Positions 1 to 5,048 of a stretch of 5,140 bases of DNA are shown here, one piece after another (positions within the stretch are counted from its first letter, which is position 1; the number at the start of each line of letters is the position of its first letter). Location of the stretch: NCBI GenBank assembly GCA_012515495.1, contig JAAYYH010000232.1, forward strand, positions 1 through 5,140. Reading direction: 5' to 3'. This stretch comes from Coriobacteriaceae bacterium (lineage in GTDB: Bacteria; Actinomycetota; Coriobacteriia; Coriobacteriales; UBA8131). Both the position numbers and the translations under genes were made by a program. A model generated the notes under the pieces. It was not told the origin of the DNA and made no database searches. It saw only the letters and a list, made by a program, of their open reading frames with translations.

Positions 1-843
1 ACGGGTTAGCGCATTGGCGTCATTGACGCCTGGACCTTTCCCTTGCGGGTCCAAATCAGCATCGTATTGCGCGGTATCGTTCGCGGCTGGATCAGACAAG
101 CGGCTGAGCCGCGCGGTTGGGGCCAACAGCCTGCCCTTGCCAGGAGATGCGCCTGACAGCTTGCGTTGGTCGACATCTGAACCGTAAGCTCCCTGTAATT
201 CTGTATCAACTCGCCTGCCAAATCCAAACGCATTGACGATGCGCTCAACCAGACCAGTGATCGAGAAGCCGATGATCACCAAACCGACGATGATGATACC
301 CGCCAATATCACAATCGATATGCCAAATCCCACAAGCTGCAGTGTGGCCCAGGCTATTCCGGCACCAACATAGCCTCCATGAGAAGTCAGTTCCTTATCA
401 ACGAAGAGGATACTGGGATCGCCGACAGCTTGCGGGGTATTGGTTGCCAGCAAACCGAGAATGCTGATGTAGATCAAGACCAAACCCACACCCAGACGGA
501 AAGGCGACTTGGTGAATGTCTGCTTGACGAAGAAGCTAGCCCCCCATATCAAAAGGATGAATGGCAGTACGTAAGCACCTAGCCCAAGTCCAAGGTGGAA
601 GAAATCTGAAGTCATCCGTGTGAGGATGGCATCACCGGGTTTCAAGACAGCGATGAAGATCGCAATGGCCAGAACTGCTATCAACACACCGGCGATATCG
701 TTCTTTATCCGGGCGTCGAAGAGTGGCACGGAAGCATTGTTGGGGGCGGCATGGCTGCCTTTGGTCGAAGTTTTCGCACCCTTGCCATTACTTGTACCGC
801 GTTTACCTGAAGAGGCCTTGGCCTGTGTATTCTTGGCGCTCAA
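1..843 (-). CDS. ftsK: DNA translocase FtsK/SpoIIIE, N-terminal part (runs off the left edge)
   Basis: FtsK is a septum-anchored ATPase that pumps DNA and helps clear and resolve chromosomes at division. I translated 281 codons from a TTG start at 843, open to the window edge. Residues 1-48 are a basic, Ser/Gly/Lys-rich cytoplasmic head. Hydrophobic spans follow at about 49-67, 83-105, 116-133 and 158-197, the last long enough for one or two passes. The segment GGYVGAGIAWATLQLVGFG (157-175) is characteristic of the FtsK 4TM domain. From about 205 the chain becomes a polar, low-complexity linker rich in Asp, Gly and Ala, as in FtsK linkers. The RecA-like motor and gamma domain would lie outside the window, so no Walker motifs are visible. 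The TTG start is chosen because GGAGG lies 7 nt upstream and no better ATG precedes the first span. The gene lies 105 nt downstream of the DUF218 gene on the same strand. The alternative, SpoIIIE, is the same family. Confidence 0.9.
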   Translation of the reverse strand, partial: MSAKNTQAKASSGKRGTSNGKGAKTSTKGSHAAPNNASVPLFDARIKNDIAGVLIAVLAIAIFIAVLKPGDAILTRMTSDFFHLGLGLGAYVLPFILLIWGASFFVKQTFTKSPFRLGVGLVLIYISILGLLATNTPQAVGDPSILFVDKELTSHGGYVGAGIAWATLQLVGFGISIVILAGIIIVGLVIIGFSITGLVERIVNAFGFGRRVDTELQGAYGSDVDQRKLSGASPGKGRLLAPTARLSRLSDPAANDTAQYDADLDPQGKGPGVNDANALTR

Positions 844-850
844 ATGAGAA

Positions 851-855
851 CCTCC
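851..855 (-). promoter_or_regulatory. Ribosome binding site fixing the ftsK TTG start
   Basis: On the minus strand GGAGG is followed by a 7-nt spacer and then TTG at 843-841. This near-consensus Shine-Dalgarno sequence supports a non-ATG start for ftsK. The next in-frame ATG, at residue 77, would remove the basic head and the first membrane span. Confidence 0.75.
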
Positions 856-887
856 GTGTACGTTTAAGCTGTGTTTGATCGTTTTAG

Positions 888-900
888 CGGTCCAAGACCG
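888..900 (-). repeat. Short inverted repeat in the ftsK upstream region
   Basis: CGGTC and GACCG arms (5 bp each) surround a 3-nt centre, between the DUF218 stop and the ftsK ribosome binding site. It has no T-tract on either strand, so it is unlikely to be a terminator on its own. A TAGAAT hexamer at 914-919 on the minus strand could be a -10 for ftsK, but I see no matching -35. The element could be a leader hairpin, an operator or chance. Confidence 0.3.
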
Positions 901-948
901 TTATGTGACCATTATTCTACTGGTATTCGCATTTTTTGGCTACAACCG

Positions 949-1983
949 TCACCAGCCAAACACACCGCCAAGCCAGTAGTACCACCAACCGGGAATCTCA
1001 CGCAACGATGTCAAAGGAGCCGAATGATCCCGTTCGTCGATCTGTGCTGGTACGGTTCGCACATCGAAACCCTCGGAAAGATAGAGCATCTTGATGCGGG
1101 CGAGATGATAATACGAGCTCACTGCCGCTACCCGCTGATAACCGTTCTGTTGGATGATCTTCAGAGTATTACGGACGGTGGCCTGAGTATTCGTACCTTG
1201 AGTGTCCACTAAAATCGCTTGGGCTGGAATGCCCCGAGCTGTGGCGTAGTCTTTCATGGCCAGAGCCTCATTCATCCCATCGATGTCCGTGCCGCCAGAC
1301 ATTATCAGAATCGGTGTCAATCCCTGCTCATAGAGCTCACAAGCAGTATCAACACGCCCGCGTAAAGCCAGGGACAGCGATCCATCGGGCAGCACCTGTG
1401 CGCCCAATACCACCGCCGCATCCACTCTGGCACGGTAATCAGTGGTCCCAAAGCAGAAGATCTGACCCAGGGGAAACAGGAGAGCTATAAGTGCCATCGT
1501 CAGCATCAATCCACCGACAGTGATGAGCTTCTTTGGCTGCTTGGCGGCTATTGCGTCTCTACTGGCAAGTACGGCAAGCGTTAGCAGCACGAAACCGAAG
1601 ACAATGAACAACGAGAATGGTACAGGTGATCCCAGACGCACCTCACCTGCACGCTGGGCAGCGTAAACACCCATGACATTCTGGAGCGCGAACAGCGCGA
1701 AGACAGCACAAATCACAGCTGTACCCCACCGTCGGAGCCTGCTTTTTGGAAGCTTGATAGCAAATGCTAACAAAAGGACGGCAGCCATCAGTTGCAGTGG
1801 CGGACCCAGCGGCGAAGGCAGGAATCCCAAGTCTATCCACCAGGTATTCTGGTTGTAAGAATTGCCCAGCAACAGGGCAAGCAGACTCAGCAGCGTGTAC
1901 ACGGCTACGAATCCTGCCAGACCACGAGCTGCCGCCATCACCAGCCAGAAGACACCACCGGGATTGTACTCGGGGCGATTCAT
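949..1983 (-). CDS. Multi-span membrane protein with a C-terminal DUF218 (YdcF/SanA/ElyC-like) domain
   Basis: The protein has 344 residues. The N-terminal half is hydrophobic, with likely membrane spans at about 11-40, 61-77, 86-108, 120-141 and 152-176. The C-terminal half (about 187-330) is a DUF218 domain. It shows the entry strand VVLGAQV (191-197), an R-G-R at 208-210, the MSGG turn (228-231), NEA (238-240), the SSYYHLAR segment (289-296) with a conserved His and Arg, and a late LREI (327-330). DUF218 relatives include E. coli YdcF, SanA and ElyC; the last two are linked to envelope integrity, but no reaction is established for this branch. The ATG overlaps the stop of the DUF1385 gene as ATGA. 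The Shine-Dalgarno sequence in front is weak (GACCGGGAT), so translation probably depends on coupling. It appears to be the last gene of the thyX operon. Family assignment is confident; function is not. Confidence 0.85.
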   Translation of the reverse strand: MNRPEYNPGGVFWLVMAAARGLAGFVAVYTLLSLLALLLGNSYNQNTWWIDLGFLPSPLGPPLQLMAAVLLLAFAIKLPKSRLRRWGTAVICAVFALFALQNVMGVYAAQRAGEVRLGSPVPFSLFIVFGFVLLTLAVLASRDAIAAKQPKKLITVGGLMLTMALIALLFPLGQIFCFGTTDYRARVDAAVVLGAQVLPDGSLSLALRGRVDTACELYEQGLTPILIMSGGTDIDGMNEALAMKDYATARGIPAQAILVDTQGTNTQATVRNTLKIIQQNGYQRVAAVSSYYHLARIKMLYLSEGFDVRTVPAQIDERDHSAPLTSLREIPGWWYYWLGGVFGW

Positions 1984-3143
1984 ATCCCGGTCTTTTGAGT
2001 GGCGCGCTCTTTCTGCTCACGAACAAGCACGCGCTGCATCGCAGCAATGGCACACTCAATCATCGAATCATCCGGTTGATTGGTGGTCAATCTCTGCATC
2101 TGCAGACCTGGCCAGAGGATCAGCCTCACCAGTGGGTGATTTGGCCTGGAGCCCGCCCATTTGACTGTCACTTCGTATGAAAGTCCCGCAATCAGCGGTA
2201 TCAGGATAATGCGTGAAAGGATGAGAAGCGCCAATCTTGCCACATCATTGCTAACTCCCAAGGCATCGATGATGGCAGTAATGGGGAACACCGTGAACAC
2301 GAAGATGGCAACCAACATCGTCATCAACAGAAACGCGGTACCACATCTGACGTGGAATGTCGTGAACTGCCTGGCATTATCGGTTGTCAATTCCAGACCA
2401 TGCTCATAGCAATGGATGGTCTTGTGCTCGGCGCCATGATAGGCGAACATCCGCTTGATGTCGTTCATACGACCTATCAGCCAGATGTAGAATACAAAGA
2501 TGGCAATACGCAAGATGCCATCGACCACGTTCCAAAGCAGGGTCTTATCGCCATAGTCGCCAACGATCAGGTTGGTGACTACTGCCGGTAATACGACAAA
2601 GATCACAACACCCAAGACCACTCCAATAAACATACTGATCGTCATCAGTGCTTTGGGTAAACCCGCCTCCTCTGCTTCCTGCTTTATCTCCGCCTTTGCT
2701 TCCGCCTCGTCTGCTTCCTCCTCCGTCTCCTCCACCTTCGCCTTCTTTTTTTCCTTCTTTGCTTTCTCCTTCTCTTCTTCATCCGAAAGATCAAAAGCAT
2801 GTTCGGCGGCAATCTCCAAGGCTTTGAAGCCCAGCGCCAAGGACTCGACCATTGCTGTACAGCCGCGGATTACCGGTTTGTACATCCAAGAGTTCTTGTC
2901 CCTGCCACTTGCCAGATCATGTTCTTCGGTGTAAATCGTTCCCTCGGGTGTGCGCACGGCAACTGCCCAATTGTATCTTCCGCGCATCATCACACCCTCG
3001 ATGAGCGCCTGCCCGCCAATGTGGGTTTGGCAGACGACAGCCTCGGCCTCACGAATACGTGAGATGCGAACAGGTCGTATCAGAGGGGACTCGAGTGCCC
3101 CTTCTTCCTGAGCGTGCAGCGTTTCAACCTGCGACACACTCAT
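1980..3143 (-). CDS. DUF1385 family membrane protein (YqhQ-like)
   Basis: This 387-residue protein carries the family hallmarks. GGQALIEGVMMRG lies at 43-55. AYHGAEHKTIHCYEHG lies at 234-249, with LTTDNAR just after and FHVRCGTAFLL at 263-273. PLIAGLSYEV is at 316-325, and WPGLQMQRLTTNQPDDSMIE at 344-363. Membrane spans are likely at about 166-193, 205-224, 268-292 and 301-322. A highly charged Glu/Lys/Ala stretch (about 119-160) sits just before the first span and probably forms a cytoplasmic coiled coil or helix. The biochemical function is unknown to me, although the conserved His, Glu and Cys residues suggest a metal or catalytic site. The ATG overlaps the thyX stop by 4 nt, with AGGGTGG upstream as a modest ribosome binding site. 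From memory, DUF1385 genes in Firmicutes and Coriobacteriia often sit between rpmE and prmC/prfA. Here thyX lies on the rpmE side and a DUF218 gene on the other. Confidence 0.88.
   Translation of the reverse strand: MSVSQVETLHAQEEGALESPLIRPVRISRIREAEAVVCQTHIGGQALIEGVMMRGRYNWAVAVRTPEGTIYTEEHDLASGRDKNSWMYKPVIRGCTAMVESLALGFKALEIAAEHAFDLSDEEEKEKAKKEKKKAKVEETEEEADEAEAKAEIKQEAEEAGLPKALMTISMFIGVVLGVVIFVVLPAVVTNLIVGDYGDKTLLWNVVDGILRIAIFVFYIWLIGRMNDIKRMFAYHGAEHKTIHCYEHGLELTTDNARQFTTFHVRCGTAFLLMTMLVAIFVFTVFPITAIIDALGVSNDVARLALLILSRIILIPLIAGLSYEVTVKWAGSRPNHPLVRLILWPGLQMQRLTTNQPDDSMIECAIAAMQRVLVREQKERATQKTGI
2664..2789 (-). other. Purine-rich, low-complexity coding segment inside the DUF1385 gene
   Basis: This stretch encodes residues 119-160, almost entirely Glu, Lys, Ala and Asp. 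The plus strand here is a long pyrimidine-rich run of TCC, TTC and GCC units. It could be a variable-length or non-B-DNA-prone segment, but it keeps the reading frame and is best explained by the charged helix it encodes. Confidence 0.6.
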
Positions 3144-3820
3144 GCACGCACCACCCTATCGAAGGGGTGGCCGCAGGTCATCTTGCCTTCAGGACAGGGA
3201 CCACGTCTGCAGGCAGCTCCGGCGTCCATGAAAATATAAGGTGCTGTTGGTTCGGCCAACTCTAACATCCTATTCGCTAGGTCTTGGATCTCCCATTGTG
3301 CTCTTCGACAACAACGAAGCTCAAAGAAATGCAGGAGCTCGCGGATGTTCATAGTCACAACGATCTTACTCGCACAGGCATTGGGAAGCACGTAGCGTGC
3401 GTCTTCAGCTGGTACGCCAGCATCTACAAGCTGTGCGTAGGTAGTATATGCACAGTCGATTGCGGTATCGAAAGCAGCCTGAAGCTGAGGATCAGATGCC
3501 ACAGTGGTTGGAATAATGACCTCTGGGTCACCGTCGTGTGTTACGTAGCGCTGGCTCTGTTGGTTGAAACTGGCGATACGATGACGCACAAGCTGATGCG
3601 TCAAAGCTCTGCTGACTCCGTCAATGGCATAGGTATATGAAGCATGCTCGAGTGCCGAGTGGTGACCGCTCTTCATGATGGTAGCGAGTACTTTTTGTAT
3701 CTGGCCATCGCTCATGTTCTCCATCAGCTCAGCAGCGCCAACAGGCGCATAACAAAGTCTCGCGGCCGTGGCTACAGCACGCTGGGGTTCGTTTGTGTGG
3801 TATAGAAGATTGATTTGCAT
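3140..3820 (-). CDS. thyX: Flavin-dependent thymidylate synthase ThyX
   Basis: ThyX methylates dUMP to dTMP using 5,10-methylenetetrahydrofolate, FAD and NADPH, and releases tetrahydrofolate, so no separate dihydrofolate reductase step is needed. The 226-residue protein contains the signature RHRIASFNQQSQR (79-91), an exact RHRxxSxNxxSxR match. It also has the GHHSALEHA segment (52-60) and NIRELLHFFELR (158-169) followed by AQWEIQDLA. A Cys-containing tail reads CRRGPCPEGKMTCGHP (204-219), a C-terminal style I recall from other Gram-positive ThyX proteins. I prefer the ATG at 3820 over the in-frame ATG at 3853. GAGGAG lies 6 nt before the former, the latter has no ribosome binding site, and the protein starting MQINLLYHT fits the family N-terminus. 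It is the first gene of the operon, and its TGA overlaps the DUF1385 ATG. Confidence 0.95.
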   Translation of the reverse strand: MQINLLYHTNEPQRAVATAARLCYAPVGAAELMENMSDGQIQKVLATIMKSGHHSALEHASYTYAIDGVSRALTHQLVRHRIASFNQQSQRYVTHDGDPEVIIPTTVASDPQLQAAFDTAIDCAYTTYAQLVDAGVPAEDARYVLPNACASKIVVTMNIRELLHFFELRCCRRAQWEIQDLANRMLELAEPTAPYIFMDAGAACRRGPCPEGKMTCGHPFDRVVRA

Positions 3821-3826
3821 CAACGT

Positions 3827-3832
3827 CTCCTC
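3827..3832 (-). promoter_or_regulatory. Ribosome binding site fixing the thyX start
   Basis: GAGGAG with a 6-nt spacer precedes the ATG at 3820. It lies inside the longer frame that opens at 3853, so it argues that the extra 11 codons are not translated. The motif and spacing are the same as for rpmE. Confidence 0.8.
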
Positions 3833-3873
3833 GAATGTCTTGGCGTCTTCCATTAGGCAGCCTGCAGTTACGC

Positions 3874-3903
3874 TGTATATCAGTCTTGCAGGTCAGGCTT
3901 CAA
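3874..3903 (-). promoter_or_regulatory. Candidate promoter for the thyX operon
   Basis: TTGAAG (3898-3903) and TATACA (3874-3879) are separated by 18 nt on the minus strand, each matching four of six consensus bases. A second possible -10, TATACT (3910-3915, five of six bases), lies just upstream but lacks a good -35. A promoter is expected here because the operon follows a long gap and a terminator-like hairpin. Which hexamer is used cannot be decided from sequence alone. Confidence 0.35.
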
Positions 3904-3975
3904 TCGACAAGTATAGTCCACGCAAACGACAACCAAACGAACCGAAGCGGTCTCGTCAGCAAATCAACATGGACA

Positions 3976-4098
3976 TCAGGACCACCTCAAGGTTAGCAAC
4001 AGTATCGCCATCAGGGTAAAAGCTAGCATCGCCGCTAGGGTGAAAACCAAGATGAGAATCAGGACAGGGTCAGAATGAGTCTCGGGAACAATAGGCAA
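3976..4098 (-). CDS. Possible small single-span membrane protein (40 residues)
   Basis: I do not recognise this ORF. It reads from a TTG at 4098 to a TGA at 3976. The first 11 residues are polar (MPIVPETHSDP). Residues 12-37 are an unbroken hydrophobic span, and the end is Arg-Trp-Ser, consistent with a membrane anchor whose C-terminus faces the cytoplasm. The span contains an eight-residue repeat (FTLAAMLA then FTLMAILL, followed by LTL) encoded by a 24-bp tandem duplication. Most third-position differences between copies are synonymous, which hints at selection on the peptide. Against it: there is no ATG and no Shine-Dalgarno sequence before the TTG, and hydrophobic frames of this length can arise by chance. 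It lies 155 nt upstream of thyX on the same strand. It could be a small membrane peptide, a leader, or a remnant of a longer gene. Confidence 0.3.
   Translation of the reverse strand: MPIVPETHSDPVLILILVFTLAAMLAFTLMAILLLTLRWS
3997..4044 (-). repeat. 24-bp imperfect tandem duplication
   Basis: Minus-strand unit 1 (4021-4044) and unit 2 (3997-4020) match at 15 of their first 21 positions. All six differences there are transitions (A/G or C/T). The last three bases differ. A partial third unit, CTAACCTTG, follows at 3988-3996. The period is eight codons and stays in frame with the small hydrophobic ORF. Confidence 0.5.
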
Positions 4099-4126
4099 GA
4101 ATGCAAGATGTTAGTGAGGACACTGA

Positions 4127-4149
4127 TTTTGCCACTTTTTTGCGGTTTT
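4127..4149. promoter_or_regulatory. Phased A/T-tracts (possible intrinsic DNA bend)
   Basis: Three T-runs on the plus strand, at 4127-4130, 4136-4141 and 4146-4149, have centres about 9-10 bp apart, roughly one helical turn. Phased A-tracts of this kind bend DNA. They lie just upstream, on the minus strand, of the possible 40-residue ORF. Bending is established for such tracts; a regulatory role here is inference. Confidence 0.35.
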
Positions 4150-4169
4150 CAGGAGAATCACGGCGTGAA

Positions 4170-4195
4170 CAGCAGATCATCTCATATGATAGCTG
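4170..4195. repeat. Imperfect inverted repeat
   Basis: CAGC and ATCAT on the left pair with ATGAT and GCTG on the right, with a small 2x1 internal mismatch and a 5-nt centre. A second short dyad, TCACG-G-CGTGA, lies at 4158-4168. There is no T-tract, so an operator or weak hairpin is more plausible than a terminator. Confidence 0.35.
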
Positions 4196-4380
4196 AAATA
4201 CTAGGCATTATCAGACAGATTTACTTGAGCAGCACGCAAAATCGCCTGAATAACGTCAATTATTGGCAGGATTGGAGCGTTTGATAACAAATGCAGCTCA
4301 GTCTGCCCGCATCGTGTTTTTCAACACATTGTTTCCTATAAGCCTGTTTCCCGACAAACACCACTTTGCTCAACAATGCA

Positions 4381-4408
4381 GAGAAGACCGGGTAAACCCG
4401 GCCTTCTC
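4381..4408 (-). terminator. Hairpin downstream of rpmE, probable terminator
   Basis: GAGAAG and CCGGG on the left pair with CCCGG and CTTCTC on the right around a 4-nt loop, giving a 12-position stem. The one imperfect position is an A-C mismatch in plus-strand RNA but a G-U pair in minus-strand RNA, so the fold suits minus-strand transcripts, that is, rpmE readthrough. The downstream T-tract is weak (TGCATTGTTG), so it may end transcription inefficiently or act as a 3' stabilising structure. Confidence 0.6.
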
Positions 4409-4482
4409 GTTGTCGCATGCATCGCTTGTATCGCATATCTTACTTGTTGTCCCTCGTCATTGCCTGCCATGGTGTTTCTGGG

Positions 4483-4514
4483 TTGCGTAGCGTAAAAAAA
4501 CTTGCTTAGCGTAA
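4483..4514. repeat. 13-bp direct repeat just after the rpmE stop
   Basis: TTGCGTAGCGTAA (4483-4495) and TTGCTTAGCGTAA (4502-4514) differ at one base and start 19 nt apart. On the minus strand the second copy is followed by a run of seven T (4494-4500). TAGCG at the rpmE stop (4525-4529) can pair with CGCTA (4507-4511), making a weak terminator-like structure. Its significance is uncertain. Confidence 0.4.
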
Positions 4515-4526
4515 CAAACACTGGCG

Positions 4527-4964
4527 CTACTCGACAACCTCATCAGCCAGTGTCTCAACAGCGGCTTCGGCGTCAACAGGAGCCTCGCTGACGGGCTCTG
4601 TGGCCTCAGCAGTTGCCTTGGGAGCCTTCTCCGCATACTTCGCTGCCTTCTCGGCTTTCTTGGCAGCGCGCTGCTCGCGAGCAGCCTTAGCGGCAGCTTC
4701 CGCAGCCTCAGCAGCAGCCAACTTAGCAGCTTTACGGGTCGCCTCGCGCTCGGCGACTGAAGCAGCAGCAGATCCGAATTTATCCGAGAAACGCTGGACG
4801 CGTCCGCCAGTATCTACGAATTTCTGTTGACCAGTGTAGAAGGGATGGCACTCGTTGCAGAGCTCAACATGCAAGCTGGGCTTTGTAGAATGGGTGATAA
4901 AGGTATTTCCGCACGAACAGCGGACTGAGCACTCCATGTAATCGGGATGTATTGCTTTTTTCAT
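4527..4964 (-). CDS. rpmE: Ribosomal protein bL31, zinc-binding form with a long Ala-rich C-terminal extension
   Basis: bL31 belongs to the large ribosomal subunit and helps form a bridge to the small subunit. Residues 1-64 match the family: MKKAIHPDY at the start, the zinc-ribbon cysteines C16, C18, C36 and C39, HPFYTGQQKFVDTGGRV (40-56) and RFSDKFG. This is the C+ (zinc-binding) type. From about residue 65 there is an extra tail of about 80 residues. It is a basic, helix-prone Ala/Lys/Arg/Glu segment (70-113) followed by an acidic end (118-145). The usual family length is about 65-90 residues; this one has 145. I chose the ATG at 4964 because GAGGAG lies 6 nt upstream and the family starts with MKK; the longer frame from 5000 would translate through the leader hairpin. 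It has its own promoter and is divergent from the DJ-1-family gene. Confidence 0.95.
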   Translation of the reverse strand: MKKAIHPDYMECSVRCSCGNTFITHSTKPSLHVELCNECHPFYTGQQKFVDTGGRVQRFSDKFGSAAASVAEREATRKAAKLAAAEAAEAAAKAAREQRAAKKAEKAAKYAEKAPKATAEATEPVSEAPVDAEAAVETLADEVVE

Positions 4965-4970
4965 TATCAG

Positions 4971-4976
4971 CTCCTC
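4971..4976 (-). promoter_or_regulatory. Ribosome binding site fixing the rpmE start
   Basis: GAGGAG with a 6-nt spacer precedes the ATG at 4964. It rules in favour of the MKK start over the in-frame start 12 codons upstream. Confidence 0.85.
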
Positions 4977-4982
4977 TTCAAT

Positions 4983-5003
4983 GTCTTGGTTTCCGACCAA
5001 GAC
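4983..5003 (-). promoter_or_regulatory. rpmE leader hairpin, candidate bL31 autoregulatory element
   Basis: GTCTTGGT and ACCAAGAC form a perfect 8-bp stem with a 5-nt loop (CGGAA on the minus strand). It ends 6 nt before the rpmE ribosome binding site. From the likely -10, transcription would start near 5010, which puts this hairpin at the 5' end of a leader of about 46 nt. Ribosomal protein genes are often controlled by such leaders, and L31 leader RNA classes have been described in several bacterial groups. The match to a specific class is not tested here. It could instead be an operator for either divergent gene. Confidence 0.5.
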
Positions 5004-5017
5004 GAAACAAGTTTGTT

Positions 5018-5026
5018 ATTCTATCA
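5018..5026 (-). promoter_or_regulatory. Extended -10 promoter element for rpmE
   Basis: The minus strand reads TGA-TAGAAT, an extended -10 (TGn plus five of six consensus bases). The -35 region at the usual distance is poor, which is common for extended -10 promoters. The predicted start lies near 5010, just ahead of the leader hairpin. Confidence 0.5.
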
Positions 5027-5048
5027 CATAACCGAAAGAAGGTGCGAA

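Larger units (their letters stand above)
3854..4526. other. Gene-poor interval between rpmE and thyX
   Basis: This 670-bp stretch has no gene I can firmly support. Reading from the rpmE side, it holds a 13-bp direct repeat (4483-4514), a strong hairpin (4381-4408), a structure- and A-tract-rich patch (4127-4195), the possible 40-residue ORF (3976-4098) and candidate thyX promoter hexamers (3874-3915). I looked for tRNA arms and found none. Plus-strand frames at 4075-4284 and 4263-4490 are open but carry no convincing start signals or protein features. Confidence 0.6.

Noticed and set aside
6..248. Minus-strand 80-residue frame
   Set aside because: It lies in another frame inside ftsK, whose own frame is open across the region and has clear FtsK membrane-domain features.
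1764..2180. Plus-strand frames opposite the DUF218 and DUF1385 genes
   Set aside because: They are antisense to well-supported genes, with no start signals or coherent domains.
2572..2934. Plus-strand Ser/Phe/Ala-rich frame
   Set aside because: It is the mirror of the Glu/Lys-rich segment of the DUF1385 gene; its odd composition follows from the opposite strand.
3821..3853. Longer thyX start at 3853
   Set aside because: There is no ribosome binding site upstream, and the added residues contain the GAGGAG that serves the ATG at 3820.
4075..4284. Plus-strand 69-residue frame in the rpmE-thyX gap
   Set aside because: It has a weak start context, many codons (AGG, ATA, CTA) unlike the neighbouring genes, and no domain; probably chance.
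4201..4320. Minus-strand open stretch ending in QAILRAAQVNLSDNA
   Set aside because: It looks protein-like, but it has no ATG, GTG or ribosome binding site, and stop codons lie directly upstream.
4336..4521. 61-residue minus-strand frame (GTG start) just after rpmE
   Set aside because: It runs through the direct repeat and the terminator hairpin, has no Shine-Dalgarno sequence, and shows no recognisable protein features.
4600..4830. Plus-strand Ala/Ser-rich frame
   Set aside because: It is antisense to the Ala-rich tail of rpmE and explained by it.
4965..5000. Longer rpmE frame starting at 5000
   Set aside because: It would translate through the leader hairpin, lacks a ribosome binding site, and bL31 proteins begin at the MKK start.
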